Counted from the first letter of the stretch, positions 42,402 to 52,293 are shown. The stretch: DNA of 64,000 bases from Christiangramia lutea (GCF_022489035.1 NZ_JAKVTV010000005.1:124001-188000); one strand, 5' to 3'. The notes: generated by a model from the sequence alone, not told the origin. Translations and numbers: made by a program.

Positions 42402-43448
42402 TTAGTTCTTTATAGATTTCATATCTATGACGAACCTATATTTCACGTCAGAATTTACAACCCTGTCAAAAGCCTCATTAATATTCTGAATATCGATCAT
42501 CTCAATATCTGAAACGATATTATGCTCTCCACAGAAATCCAGCATTTCCTGAGTTTCCTTTATACCGCCTATTAAAGAACCGGCCAGTCTTTTTCTTCCC
42601 ATTACGAGTCCGCCACCGTGAATATCCACTTCATCTATGGCTCCAACCAGGGTCATGGTTGCATCTCGTTTTAACAGGCCGATATAAGGATTAGTATCAT
42701 GACCAACAGGAACCGTATTCAGAATAAAATCGAAGGTACCCTGATGTTTTTTCATCTCATCCTGGTTTTTAGAAATAAGCACTGCATCTGCACCAAGTCT
42801 TTTAGCATCTTCAGCCTTTTCCGGTGAAGTAGTGATCATTACCACGTGGGCTCCAAGGGCGCTGGCAAATTTTACTCCCATATGGCCAAGACCTCCTAAA
42901 CCAACGACACCCACTTTATCTCCCTCTTTTACCTTCCATTGTCTAAGTGGAGACCAGGTAGTTATACCCGCGCATAATAGTGGTGCAACAGCTTTTGTGT
43001 CAAGATTTTCAGGAACTTTCAGTACAAACTTTTCCCTAACTACTACCATTTCAGAGTATCCCCCAAAGGTGTGACCACCAAGATGTTTATTTTCACCGTT
43101 ATAGGTTGCCACCATGCCGTTCTCACAATATTGCTCTAGATTATCTTTGCAGGACTGGCATTCCTGGCAGGAATCCACCATACATCCAACTCCTACAAGA
43201 TCTCCAACCTTGTAATTCTTGACATCCTTACCAACTTCGGTCACCCGGCCTATGATCTCATGCCCAGGAACCACTGGATATTTACTATTTCCCCAGTCAT
43301 TTCTTACCTGGTGTATATCACTATGGCATACACCACAGTAGTCGATCTCGATTTTTACATCATCTGGTAAAATATCTCTTCTGTTAATGTCCATCGCTTC
43401 CAGGTTGGCATCGCTGGCCTGGGCTCCGTATGCATTTACTTTCTTCAT
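42402..43448 (-). CDS. Zinc-dependent alcohol dehydrogenase, YahK/CAD type
   Basis: NAD(P)-dependent aldehyde reductase/alcohol dehydrogenase of the MDR family. The start is taken at the ATG 43448 (MKKVNAYGA); the frame is open to 43499 but the extra residues are not family-like. GVCHSD and PGHEIIG give the catalytic zinc site, CQECQSCKDNLEQYC the structural zinc loop, and GLGGLGHMGVK the Rossmann nucleotide site. About 349 aa, normal length. Substrate is not predictable. Operon with the PH-domain gene. Confidence 0.9.
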   Translation of the reverse strand: MKKVNAYGAQASDANLEAMDINRRDILPDDVKIEIDYCGVCHSDIHQVRNDWGNSKYPVVPGHEIIGRVTEVGKDVKNYKVGDLVGVGCMVDSCQECQSCKDNLEQYCENGMVATYNGENKHLGGHTFGGYSEMVVVREKFVLKVPENLDTKAVAPLLCAGITTWSPLRQWKVKEGDKVGVVGLGGLGHMGVKFASALGAHVVMITTSPEKAEDAKRLGADAVLISKNQDEMKKHQGTFDFILNTVPVGHDTNPYIGLLKRDATMTLVGAIDEVDIHGGGLVMGRKRLAGSLIGGIKETQEMLDFCGEHNIVSDIEMIDIQNINEAFDRVVNSDVKYRFVIDMKSIKN

Positions 43449-43627
43449 CATTTTCGAATTTAGTTTAGTCTTAAAGTTACCGAAATTGCAAACACTCACG
43501 AAAATGGGATGGAATGTTTAACTTTAATTAACTTCTGTCTCAAGGCTAATGGCTACAGAACCTTTCACCGGAAGGAGTTTAGAAGAATTCTTAGTACATT
43601 AGGGCTCAATTTTTTTAATATCGATTT

Positions 43628-44776
43628 ATGAATAAAGCCAAAGGTATCAACACCATCTGTACCCATGTAGGAGAGTTGGAAGACAAAGAATTCAAAGGAG
43701 CTGTTTCACCTTTATATATGGCCACCTCCTATGCATTCGAAGATGTTGAGACTAAAAGATATCCCCGTTATTTTAATACCCCAAACCAGGTTGCACTGGC
43801 AAAAAAAATGGCTGCTTTGGAACACGGAGAAGCTTCGCTGATCTTCGGTAGCGGTATGGCCGCGGTAAGTACCTCCCTTATGGCTTTTTTGAAGGCAGGT
43901 GATCATGTTGTTTTCCAGGATTCACTTTATGGAGGAACAAGTAATCTGGCCACAGAGGAATTCGACAAATTTGGTATTGAATATTCTTTTGCGAAAGATG
44001 CACAGGCTGATTCTTTTAAAGCTGAAATTAAAGATAACACGAAGGTGATCTATATTGAAACTCCTTCAAATCCATTACTGAAAATAACAGACTTAGAGGC
44101 AGTTGCTGAAATTTCTAAAAAACATGATCTGGTGAGTATGATCGATAATACATTCGCTTCACCAGTAAATCAGAATCCTATAGATTTTGGAATAGACGTG
44201 GTAATACATTCGGCGACCAAATATATGGGAGGTCATAGCGATATCCTGGCCGGAACGGTAATTTCTTCGGAAGAAAAAATTGACCGTATTTTCCAAATGG
44301 CTAAGAATTTTGGAGGCAGCCTTAGTGATTATACTGTGTGGCTATTGGAGCGAAGTATCAAAACCATGGGAATTCGGGTGAAAGCCCAGAATGAAAATGC
44401 TCAAAAACTGGCAGAATTCTTAAACTCTCATTCAGATGTTTCCAGAGTTTACTACCCAGGTTTGAAGGATCATCCAGATCATGAACTGGCTAAAAAGCAA
44501 ATGAAAGGCTTTGGAGGTATGCTTTCTTTTGAATTGGATGAAAAGATAAATGCTTCCAGCTTTATGAAGTCTTTAAAATTGATAAAACCGTCGATGAGCT
44601 TAGCTGGTGTGGAAAGTACTATTCTGTTACCAACCAAAACCTCTCATGGGCTGTTAAGTGAAAAGGAAAGAGAAAAGCAGGGTATAAAGGACAACCTGTT
44701 AAGATTTTCGGTTGGGATCGAAGAAACTGAAGATCTTATAGAAGATTTAGACCAGGCGATAAAGAATTGTAAATAA
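43628..44776 (+). CDS. Trans-sulfuration PLP enzyme (cystathionine gamma-lyase/synthase type)
   Basis: 382 aa, Cys/Met metabolism PLP family. The PLP-binding lysine lies in HSATKYMGGHSD. The N-terminal TPNQVALAKKMAALEHGEAS and C-terminal SLAGVESTILLPTKTSH are typical. Could act as cystathionine gamma-synthase, gamma-lyase or a methionine gamma-lyase-like enzyme; sequence alone does not decide. Followed after 17 bp by bshB1, which may link it to cysteine/bacillithiol supply. Confidence 0.88.
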   Translation: MNKAKGINTICTHVGELEDKEFKGAVSPLYMATSYAFEDVETKRYPRYFNTPNQVALAKKMAALEHGEASLIFGSGMAAVSTSLMAFLKAGDHVVFQDSLYGGTSNLATEEFDKFGIEYSFAKDAQADSFKAEIKDNTKVIYIETPSNPLLKITDLEAVAEISKKHDLVSMIDNTFASPVNQNPIDFGIDVVIHSATKYMGGHSDILAGTVISSEEKIDRIFQMAKNFGGSLSDYTVWLLERSIKTMGIRVKAQNENAQKLAEFLNSHSDVSRVYYPGLKDHPDHELAKKQMKGFGGMLSFELDEKINASSFMKSLKLIKPSMSLAGVESTILLPTKTSHGLLSEKEREKQGIKDNLLRFSVGIEETEDLIEDLDQAIKNCK

Positions 44777-44793
44777 AATAGAAGTTTTTAAAT

Positions 44794-45510
44794 ATGAAAT
44801 TAGATATACTGGCGGTGGGTTCCCATCCCGATGATGTAGAACTAAGCTGCTCAGGAACTATTGCCAAAGAGGTAGACCGCGGGAAGAAAGTTGGGATACT
44901 GGATCTAACCAGAGGGGAACTGGGAACAAGAGGATCGGCAGAAATCAGGGATAAGGAAGCCAAAGCAGCAGCAGATATTTTAGGAGTTAAAATGCGGCAT
45001 AACCTTGAATTCAGCGATGCTTTTTTTGAGAATAATACTGCGCATCAACTGGAAGTCATAAAAATAATTAGGAAATACAGGCCGGAGATCGTTCTTTGCA
45101 ATGCGGTTGAAGACCGGCATATAGATCATGCTAAAGGCTCTAAACTGGTTAGCGATGCTTGCTTTTTAAGTGGCTTAAGAAAGATAGAAACCATCCTGGA
45201 GGGCAATAAGCAAGCTGCCTGGAGACCAAAACATGTTTATCATTATATCCAGTGGAAAAACCTTAAGCCAGATTTTGTAGTGGACATTTCAGGTTATATG
45301 GATAAAAAATTTGAATCTGTTTTAGCCTATAGATCTCAGTTCTTCGATGAGACTAGCGATGAACCAGATACCCCAATTTCTAGCAGTAACTTTCTGGATA
45401 GCATCACTTACCGTGCTCAGGACATGGGAAGACTTATCAACACAGAACATGCTGAAGGTTTCACCGTAGAAAGAAATGTAGCGGTAGATTCTGTTTTTGA
45501 TCTTATATAA
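44794..45510 (+). CDS. bshB1: Bacillithiol biosynthesis deacetylase BshB1
   Basis: 238 aa, LmbE/PIG-L deacetylase family. It removes acetyl from GlcNAc-malate in bacillithiol synthesis. Zinc motif GSHPDDVELSCSGT and the second HxxH (DRHIDHAKG) are present, with the typical LDLTRGELGTRGS. Bacillithiol is the known low-molecular-weight thiol of many Flavobacteriia. Confidence 0.92.
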   Translation: MKLDILAVGSHPDDVELSCSGTIAKEVDRGKKVGILDLTRGELGTRGSAEIRDKEAKAAADILGVKMRHNLEFSDAFFENNTAHQLEVIKIIRKYRPEIVLCNAVEDRHIDHAKGSKLVSDACFLSGLRKIETILEGNKQAAWRPKHVYHYIQWKNLKPDFVVDISGYMDKKFESVLAYRSQFFDETSDEPDTPISSSNFLDSITYRAQDMGRLINTEHAEGFTVERNVAVDSVFDLI

Positions 45511-45524
45511 TTGAATTTTTTTCT

Positions 45525-45554
45525 TTGCGAAATAGTTGAAATAACTTACATTTG
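45525..45554 (+). promoter_or_regulatory. tRNA-His promoter
   Basis: TTG (45525-45527), 19 nt, TACATTTG (45547-45554): a full Bacteroidota consensus, 16 bp before the tRNA. Confidence 0.8.
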
Positions 45555-45570
45555 CATCCGCTAATCAAAT

Positions 45571-45645
45571 GGTGGTTGTAGCTCAGCTGGTTAGAGCGCC
45601 GGATTGTGGTTCCGGAGGTCGCCGGTTCGAAACCGGTCTTCCACC
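45571..45645 (+). tRNA. tRNA-His (GTG)
   Basis: Cloverleaf with anticodon GTG at 45606-45608 in loop TTGTGGT, anticodon stem CCGGA/TCCGG, T arm GCCGG TTCGAAA CCGGT, D arm GCTC/GAGC. The extra 5' G that marks tRNA-His is at 45571 opposite C. Two U-U oppositions appear in the acceptor stem. No CCA is encoded. Confidence 0.95.
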
Positions 45646-45653
45646 CTTACAAG

Positions 45654-45681
45654 AGCCTCTCTTTTTAGAGAGGCTTTTTTT
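45654..45681 (+). terminator. Terminator after tRNA-His
   Basis: AGCCTCTC (45654-45661) / GAGAGGCT (45668-45675) hairpin followed by seven T. Confidence 0.85.
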
Positions 45682-45741
45682 GTGGTTCATTTTTAAGGAT
45701 ATCCACCTTTGAAAACTTATTTTTACCAAAATCTTTTTGCC

Positions 45742-46515
45742 ATGAATTCCAGACAAGACCAGCTTAAAGCATTCGACAGATTATTAACGATCATGGATGA
45801 ACTCAGGCAGCAATGTCCCTGGGACAGGAAGCAAACCATGGAGTCTTTAAGGCACCTTACTATCGAGGAGACTTATGAACTTGGTGATGCGATCCTGGAT
45901 AAGGATATGGATGAGATCAAAAAGGAGCTAGGAGATGTACTGTTACACCTGGTTTTTTATTCAAAAATAGGAAGCGAAACTAATGATTTTGATATCGCAG
46001 ATGTAGCTAACAGTATTTGTGATAAATTAATTGACCGCCATCCTCATATTTATGGTGATGTGAAAGTAGAGAATGAGGAGGATGTAAAGAAAAACTGGGA
46101 AAACCTTAAACTTAAGGAAGGTAAAAAAAGTGTTCTGGAAGGTGTGCCCAGATCCTTACCCGCGATGGTAAAGGCAAACCGGATCCAGGATAAGGTAGCC
46201 GGGGTAGGTTTCGACTGGGAAGAGCCGCAACAGGTTTTTGAAAAACTGAAAGAAGAGCTGGAGGAATTGCAGCATGAGGTGACCCTGGATAATAAAGATG
46301 AAATAGAGGCCGAATTTGGGGACGTTCTCTTTTCTATGGTCAATTATGCCCGGTTTCTTAACATAAACCCTGAGAACGCGCTCGAACGCACAAACAAGAA
46401 GTTTATAAAGCGATTCCAATACCTTGAATCTAAAGCGAAGGAAAAAGATAAGGCTTTAAGGGATATGACCCTGAAAGAAATGGATGTATTCTGGAATGAA
46501 GCTAAAAAGCAGTGA
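45742..46515 (+). CDS. mazG: Nucleoside triphosphate pyrophosphohydrolase MazG
   Basis: 257 aa from ATG 45742, standard length. Two MazG repeats: the first with CPWDRKQTMESLRHLTIEET and KKELGDVLLHLVFY, the second with EELEELQHEV and IEAEFGDVLFSMVNYARFL, each with the EExxE...ExxD magnesium-binding pattern. Hydrolyses NTPs and dNTPs to monophosphates; in E. coli it limits damaged nucleotides and affects the ppGpp response. Ends next to the stop of the convergent methyltransferase gene. Confidence 0.92.
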   Translation: MNSRQDQLKAFDRLLTIMDELRQQCPWDRKQTMESLRHLTIEETYELGDAILDKDMDEIKKELGDVLLHLVFYSKIGSETNDFDIADVANSICDKLIDRHPHIYGDVKVENEEDVKKNWENLKLKEGKKSVLEGVPRSLPAMVKANRIQDKVAGVGFDWEEPQQVFEKLKEELEELQHEVTLDNKDEIEAEFGDVLFSMVNYARFLNINPENALERTNKKFIKRFQYLESKAKEKDKALRDMTLKEMDVFWNEAKKQ

Positions 46516-47148
46516 TCAGTTACTAAAAACTATAAAATTCTTATAGATCTTAAGTCCGGAGAAATTAAGGTTTTCCTTTATCCACTGAAGGGTTTCGTTT
46601 TTATAGAAAAAAACATGGGTAAGATCGTTCTTGTAATGCCAGTTTTCGAATTCGATACTGGAATTCAAGATCGCCGTCTTACAATATAATTTTCCATGAG
46701 GTTTTAAAAGTGACCTTAATAGTTTGAACTCTTTTTTTGGATCCTGAAAGTGTTCCATAACCTCGCAACACACAATAAATTCATATTGGTTTTTGAGTAC
46801 TTTTTTCTCTGGTTGAAAATAAGGATCATATAGTTCCATCTTAAATCCAGCCTTTTTGAGCTCGGAAGTAATTACTGGCCCCGTTCCGCATCCAAAATCG
46901 AGCCCATTTGCCTCGGGTTTGAAATCTAACTTTACCTGGTTAATTATCGGGCTAACGAATGCTTTGTAACCTGGATCGTTAACGTCATTGTTATGCAGGC
47001 TATATCTAGACTTCTCTTCCCTGGGACTTAAGTAATACTCTGAAGAAAGTAAAATTGCCTTGCACTCTTCACACTGCAAAAATTCCCGATCATTTATAAC
47101 TGCAAATTTCCGGGTTCTGCAATTGCATAAACTGCAAGGCATTTTCAT
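46516..47148 (-). CDS. Class I SAM-dependent methyltransferase with N-terminal zinc site
   Basis: 210 aa. Cys pairs CSLC and CEEC in the first 30 residues form a zinc ribbon. The SAM motif LDFGCGTGPVITSEL follows near residue 83, and the motif FIVCCEVMEHFQDPKKEF is typical of Methyltransf_23-like proteins. Substrate unknown. It lies 3 bp after the DUF349 gene stop, in the same operon. Confidence 0.82.
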   Translation of the reverse strand: MKMPCSLCNCRTRKFAVINDREFLQCEECKAILLSSEYYLSPREEKSRYSLHNNDVNDPGYKAFVSPIINQVKLDFKPEANGLDFGCGTGPVITSELKKAGFKMELYDPYFQPEKKVLKNQYEFIVCCEVMEHFQDPKKEFKLLRSLLKPHGKLYCKTAILNSSIEFENWHYKNDLTHVFFYKNETLQWIKENLNFSGLKIYKNFIVFSN

Positions 47149-47151
47149 ATT

Positions 47152-49515
47152 TTAATAAAGCGACTTGATCTTTCTTAGTTTTTCTTCCCACACTTCAAGA
47201 TCGGCTTTATGGTTTTCGATATTCTTGTGAACCTCCTGTACGAGTGGGTTATCGTCGTCTACGTTTGAAAAGAACTGAAGGTTGTTTTCCAGCTGTCTAA
47301 TCTCAGATTTGGTCTCTTCTATCTTTTTGGTAAGGAAATAATGTTCGTTCCTGATTCTTTTTTCATCATCAGCATCATCAAGAGCCTGTACCTTATTCTC
47401 ATATTTCATCATTTCGGCCTTGGTATGATCAACATCCATTTTTTTGAATAACTGATCTAGAGCTTTGTTGAATTTACCTTCTATGAAACGTTTGTTGTAT
47501 GGTACTTTTCCTATTTCTTTCCACGCATTTATCTGCTCTTTTATTTTTGGAAGATCTTCCTTCTTGTTTCCTGAAAGCTCGATATCTTTTACCTTGTCCA
47601 GAATATCTTTTTTCTTTTCGAAAGCTTCGATCTCCTCTTTATTGTCCTCATTTCTCTGTGCATGCATGCGGTCGAAGTAATGATTACATGCTTTTTTGAA
47701 CTGTTTCCAAACCTTATCGCTGTCTTTTCTTGGTACATGCCCAATTTTCTTCCAGTCGGCCTGTATCTTCTTCATAAGAGGAGTCACCGTTTTAAAATCT
47801 TCACTATCCTTATTATCCTCAGCGATTTGTATCAGTTCCTTTTTCTTTTCAAGGTTCTCATACTGTTGCTTTTTCAGATTTTTATAATAAGCATTCTTTT
47901 TACGGTTGAATTTTCTAACGTTTTCCTTAAAGGCATTCCAGGTATCCTGATTTTTGCTTCGTGGAACTTTCCCTGCGTTGAAGAACTCTTCCCTTAAAGC
48001 TTCGATCTCCTTTATTTTCTGCTGCCATTTGTTATGACTGTCGAAATCCTCTTCAGCGATCTCCTTTATCTTGTCAATGATAAGCTGTTTGCGTTCCCAG
48101 TTCTCTTCATACTGCTCGTCGAGCTTATTGAAATATTCCTGTCTCTTGTCATGAATCTGCTTTGTGGCAGCGCTAAACCTTTCCCAGATATCATCACGAT
48201 ATTCCTTAGCGACCGGGCCAATTTCTTCCTTCCACATCTTGTGCAGCATTTGCAGTTCGCGGAAAGCACGGTTGGTATTATCTTCCTGCACAAGTTCTTC
48301 AGCACGGTCTATCACTTTTAATTTCTGTTCAAGATTATGTTTAAAGTCCATATCCCTGAACTCCCTGTTAAGATGAAGGAAATCATAGAAATTTTCCACA
48401 TGGTGGTGGTAAGTGTTCCAGACATTATTATATCTATCCCGGGGTATAGGTCCGGCCGTACGCCATTTTTCCTGAATTTCTTTGAAATGATTATAAGTGG
48501 TATTGATATTTTCTTCTACATCCAGTAAACCTTTTAGTTCCTCGATAAGTTCCAGTCGTTTCTGAAGATTTTCGTTGAGGTCCTTTTTCAGGCGTTTGTA
48601 ATAATCATTACGCCTTTCTTTATAATCAAAATATAGCGAGCTGAAGCGTTTTTTCAATGGAGTAGAGTAGTGGAAATCTATAATGTTCCCTCCATCGGCA
48701 AGAAAATCTTCTTTTTTCTCCTCCATTTCCTCGTCAAACTTCGCATTGAATTCGTAACGTATTTCAGCCACATGCTCTTTGATGGCCTGTACTTTTTCCT
48801 TTTTAAGCAGGCTTTCCAGTTCATCAGCCAGGGCCTCCTGACTCATAGAATGGTAATCTTTTTTCTCTATATCATGGCGTTCTCCAGCGCTTTCATCTTC
48901 ACTGTCTTCAGCAACCGCATCATCCATATCTTCTTGATGATCCTTTCCTGAAGATTTTTTTCGTTCTCCAACCACCGCATCACCAATATCACTTTCCAGA
49001 TCATCGTCATCATCTTCATCTCTATCGGCAGCTTGTTTCCTGGAAGCAGATTCAGATACTATGGCGTCTTCATGATCTGTAGAGTCTGAAACTTTCTTTT
49101 CCTTATTTTCCTTTTCGTTTTCTTCGGAGTCTTTTTTCAAGACTTCAGGTTCTTTAAAAAAGGGGTTTTCTGCTTCTTCTCCTTCAATTTCAGTATAGGG
49201 ATCTTCGTCTGGATTTTCCTTTTCTCTTTCTTTCTGATCTGAAGTTGCCTTACCTGATGCAGATTCGCTTAGCATGGCATCTTCATGGTCGGTAGAGCCC
49301 GAATTCTCACCTTCCATTTTGGTGTTTTCCAATTTATTTGAAGCTTTTTCCGTAGTATCTTTTGATTGGTCACCAACAGATTCCGCCTGCATTTCGTCTT
49401 TGCTCTCTTTCAAAGAACTTTCTTCCGTTTTTTTTACCTCTTCAGGCTTCTTTGCTTCTTCGGAAGAATGCTCTTTTTTCTTGTTTTCATTTTCTTGCTG
49501 TGACATGTATTTCAA
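47152..49515 (-). CDS. DUF349 repeat protein
   Basis: 787 aa. The first 240 residues are a disordered, very acidic Glu/Ser/Asp-rich region with a repeated STDHEDAxxSESAS motif. Then come several DUF349 helical repeats, each with a WRxxGPxPRDxxxxxW-like core (for example WRTAGPIPRDRYNNVW, WKKIGHVPRKDSDKVW, WKEIGKVPYNKRFIEG). A second ATG at 49506 (MSQQENEN) may be the true start. DUF349 proteins of Bacteroidota are of unknown function. Confidence 0.85.
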   Translation of the reverse strand: MKYMSQQENENKKKEHSSEEAKKPEEVKKTEESSLKESKDEMQAESVGDQSKDTTEKASNKLENTKMEGENSGSTDHEDAMLSESASGKATSDQKEREKENPDEDPYTEIEGEEAENPFFKEPEVLKKDSEENEKENKEKKVSDSTDHEDAIVSESASRKQAADRDEDDDDDLESDIGDAVVGERKKSSGKDHQEDMDDAVAEDSEDESAGERHDIEKKDYHSMSQEALADELESLLKKEKVQAIKEHVAEIRYEFNAKFDEEMEEKKEDFLADGGNIIDFHYSTPLKKRFSSLYFDYKERRNDYYKRLKKDLNENLQKRLELIEELKGLLDVEENINTTYNHFKEIQEKWRTAGPIPRDRYNNVWNTYHHHVENFYDFLHLNREFRDMDFKHNLEQKLKVIDRAEELVQEDNTNRAFRELQMLHKMWKEEIGPVAKEYRDDIWERFSAATKQIHDKRQEYFNKLDEQYEENWERKQLIIDKIKEIAEEDFDSHNKWQQKIKEIEALREEFFNAGKVPRSKNQDTWNAFKENVRKFNRKKNAYYKNLKKQQYENLEKKKELIQIAEDNKDSEDFKTVTPLMKKIQADWKKIGHVPRKDSDKVWKQFKKACNHYFDRMHAQRNEDNKEEIEAFEKKKDILDKVKDIELSGNKKEDLPKIKEQINAWKEIGKVPYNKRFIEGKFNKALDQLFKKMDVDHTKAEMMKYENKVQALDDADDEKRIRNEHYFLTKKIEETKSEIRQLENNLQFFSNVDDDNPLVQEVHKNIENHKADLEVWEEKLRKIKSLY

Positions 49516-49626
49516 TGTTAGGGTTCCTCAAAATCTATTATTTCTGAAAGATAACAACTCCCCTAAAATTGAACAAGAGATTGGTTTTATTTATGTAACT
49601 GATATGCGTGAAAAAATAGTCCGAAA

Positions 49627-50355
49627 TCAGGAGTTCCAGATCTCCCATGCCTTGTTTGCCTGGAGCTTGAGCATCTCTAACCCGTTAAGGGTTTGCGATC
49701 CCTGTTCGGAACAGAGTTTCTGTAACATAGTTTCTGAAGGATTGTAAATCAGGTCAAATATGAGGTGTTTTTTTGAAATGAATTCCACCGGAATTTCAGG
49801 GTAAGCTTCAATATTTGGTGAAGTTCCCAAAGGTGTGCAGTTTATGATAAGAGGATGATCTTCAAGAATCTTCTCATCCAGCTCAGAATAGGTTAAATGA
49901 CCTTCTATTGATTTTCTTGAAACGAAACTGTATTCAATATTAAGCAATTTGAGGGAATAGGCGATTGCTTTTGAAGCTCCTCCCGTTCCCAGAATAAGAG
50001 CTCGGTTATGGTGTTTTTGTAAATAAGGTTTCAGAGAATTGGAAAATCCCCAGTAATCGGTATTGTAACCAGTAAGACTTCCATCATTCTCAAATTTAAT
50101 GGTATTTACGGCCTGGATTTTTTCAGCGTGGGAATCGAGCCTATCAAGAAATGGAATTATTTTTTCCTTATAAGGAATGGTTACATTCAATCCATTAATT
50201 GAATTCTGTCCAATGACCTCTGGAAATTTTTCAATGGTAGGAATATCAAAGTTGAGGTATTGAGCGTCCAGGTTTTCAATGTAGAACTTTTCAGAAAAAT
50301 ACTTCCTTGAAAAAGAGTAGTCGATATTTTTGCCAATTAGTCCGAATGTTTTCAT
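49627..50355 (-). CDS. aroE: Shikimate dehydrogenase
   Basis: 242 aa. Reduces 3-dehydroshikimate to shikimate with NADPH. N-terminal GLIGKNIDYSFSRKYF, the shikimate-site NVTIPYKEKI, AVNTIK, NTDYWGF and the cofactor loop LGTGGASKAIA are all present. Slightly short, as is usual in Flavobacteriia. Overlaps the DUF368 gene upstream by four bases. Confidence 0.94.
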   Translation of the reverse strand: MKTFGLIGKNIDYSFSRKYFSEKFYIENLDAQYLNFDIPTIEKFPEVIGQNSINGLNVTIPYKEKIIPFLDRLDSHAEKIQAVNTIKFENDGSLTGYNTDYWGFSNSLKPYLQKHHNRALILGTGGASKAIAYSLKLLNIEYSFVSRKSIEGHLTYSELDEKILEDHPLIINCTPLGTSPNIEAYPEIPVEFISKKHLIFDLIYNPSETMLQKLCSEQGSQTLNGLEMLKLQANKAWEIWNS

Positions 50356-51368
50356 TGCTTAGAATTTCTATTTTCATACCAGGCCAGGCCAAGCACAATG
50401 AATATTCCAATTAGGATAAAAAATATGGCCAGCCAGGTTTCGGAAGTACCAATATCAGGCAGGTAACGGTCATAATTATCGATGATCTTGTTGCCCTCCC
50501 GGTCTATGAGTGGCTCTCCGGTCTCATTAAGTTTATAAATTTTTTCCTTCCATGGCCATACCACTCCTAAGGAACCGGTAATAAAACCTATAATTACGGC
50601 AAAGGTTTCCTTTTTGCTTTTTTTCAGAACATAGCCCAGAAGATGAGATAAGGAAACAAGGCCTGCCAGGGAACCGGCCGCAAACACCACGAGCACCTGT
50701 AGCATCCTTAGTCTTTCAGAATTATCGACAAAACTGAAATCCAGCAGGATTACTTCGGCCATCGTATCATACAGCGCATTTACCGAATCTACGAGAAGTA
50801 AAACGTAATTGCCGAGAAGGATCAGGATAAAACTCCCAGAAAGTCCAGGGAGGGTCATTCCGGAAACACTTATCATCCCGCAAATAAAAACGAACCATAG
50901 ATTATCATTTTCCCTGGCAGGTTCCAGAAAACTGATGCCAATTCCGGCAAGGATCCCCAGTGCTGCAAATAAAATCGAATTACGATCCCATTCTCCAAAG
51001 TCTTTACTTATATAATAGATAGAACCTATGATCATTCCGAAGAATGCAGACCATACATAAAGTTCGTAATGTACTATCAGGTAATCCAGGATCTTTGAAA
51101 CACTGAAATAACTTATAAGCATTCCCAGTATCAACAAACCTAAAAATTTACCATTTACATAACGGTAAAGGCTTTTAAATCTGCCAGATATCAAGAGTTT
51201 AAAGGCTTTAAGGTTTATCTTTTGAAGGGAATAAATAAATTCTTCATAGAAGCCTGCTACGAACGCTACCACACCACCGGATACACCTGGAACTTTGTTC
51301 GCGGCGCCCATGGCAAGACCCTTAAGTACAAGCAGGATCTTATCGGTAAACGTTCTAGTTTGCTGCAT
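50352..51368 (-). CDS. DUF368 membrane protein (second copy)
   Basis: 338 aa, polytopic with about eight to ten spans. The DUF368 hallmark GLAMGAANKVPGVSGGVVAF is near the N-terminus and GMTLPGLSGSFILILLGNY is in the middle, giving two pseudo-repeated PG(V/L)SG motifs. DUF368 members have been linked to undecaprenyl-phosphate or related lipid carrier transport (PopT). Overlaps the preceding DUF368 gene by 14 bp. Confidence 0.9.
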   Translation of the reverse strand: MQQTRTFTDKILLVLKGLAMGAANKVPGVSGGVVAFVAGFYEEFIYSLQKINLKAFKLLISGRFKSLYRYVNGKFLGLLILGMLISYFSVSKILDYLIVHYELYVWSAFFGMIIGSIYYISKDFGEWDRNSILFAALGILAGIGISFLEPARENDNLWFVFICGMISVSGMTLPGLSGSFILILLGNYVLLLVDSVNALYDTMAEVILLDFSFVDNSERLRMLQVLVVFAAGSLAGLVSLSHLLGYVLKKSKKETFAVIIGFITGSLGVVWPWKEKIYKLNETGEPLIDREGNKIIDNYDRYLPDIGTSETWLAIFFILIGIFIVLGLAWYENRNSKQ

Positions 51369-52293
51369 CTGGAACTTTTGGGCTTTGGGTTGCTATGTAT
51401 TCCAGAAATATGATCAGAAAAAAACCTGCCAGCATCAATAAAACGGCCCATAATGTCTGTGGGTCTCCATCGAAGTTCCATGGAAGTACAGAGGCTTCTT
51501 TAAGAACAACTTCTTTATCACCATACATCTCGGTTTCCAGTATTTCTTTCCAAGGCCAGATCTTGTTAAGGGAGCCGGCAATAAAACCTGTTAATACGGC
51601 TAGTGTAATATTGCTGTAATGTACAAATAGCCATTTTAAGACTTTAGAAAAAGTAAGTAAACCAAATATGGCGCCCAAACCTATAATACCAAGTGTCTTA
51701 ATATCAAAATCATGAGCAGCTTCGGTAACCGACTTATAGGCTCCAAGCAAAACAAGGATAAAAGCTCCGGAAATTCCAGGCAGGATCATGGCACAAACGG
51801 CTATAGCGCCGGCAAAGAATAGGAATAAGCTGCTTGAATTAGGTGAAAGAGGAGGGAGGCTAACTATATAATAGGCAACCCCGGCACCAATTATTAATGC
51901 CAGTATGATCTTAAAATTCCATTTAGGAATCTGTTTGGCGACAAACCAAATACTGGCAACCACAAGACCGAAGAAAAAAGCCCATATAAGTACGGGGTGA
52001 TTCTCAAGAAGGTAATTTGCAAGGCGCATTACGGTGAAGATGCTTATCAGGATCCCGGTGAATAGAGCCACTATAAAATTTCCATTCAGCTCTTTCCACA
52101 TAGCCGAAAAACCATCATTTTTCCAGGTAGACAGCAGCGATGGATTTACCCCACTAATAGTTGATATTAATTCTTCGTAGATTCCTGAAATAAAGGCTAT
52201 GGTACCACCTGAAACACCAGGAACAACATCGGCAGCACCCATGGCCATTCCCTTAAAGGTGACTTTAAGGTAATCGGAAAAACTTCGTTGCAT
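51355..52293 (-). CDS. DUF368 membrane protein (first copy)
   Basis: 312 aa, polytopic. Same hallmarks: GMAMGAADVVPGVSGGTIAF and MILPGISGAFILVLLGAYKS. The two adjacent copies differ clearly in sequence, so they are an old pair that may form a heteromer or serve different lipids. Inner membrane. Confidence 0.9.
   Translation of the reverse strand: MQRSFSDYLKVTFKGMAMGAADVVPGVSGGTIAFISGIYEELISTISGVNPSLLSTWKNDGFSAMWKELNGNFIVALFTGILISIFTVMRLANYLLENHPVLIWAFFFGLVVASIWFVAKQIPKWNFKIILALIIGAGVAYYIVSLPPLSPNSSSLFLFFAGAIAVCAMILPGISGAFILVLLGAYKSVTEAAHDFDIKTLGIIGLGAIFGLLTFSKVLKWLFVHYSNITLAVLTGFIAGSLNKIWPWKEILETEMYGDKEVVLKEASVLPWNFDGDPQTLWAVLLMLAGFFLIIFLEYIATQSPKVPDAAN

Noticed and set aside
43449-43499. 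Longer N-terminus of the alcohol dehydrogenase (MSVCNFGNF...)
   Set aside because: Family proteins begin near MKKVNAYGA; the extra residues probably come from the promoter region.
47662-47997. 111-codon frame opposite the DUF349 gene
   Set aside because: Phe/Leu-rich antisense of a Lys/Glu-rich coiled coil, not a membrane protein.
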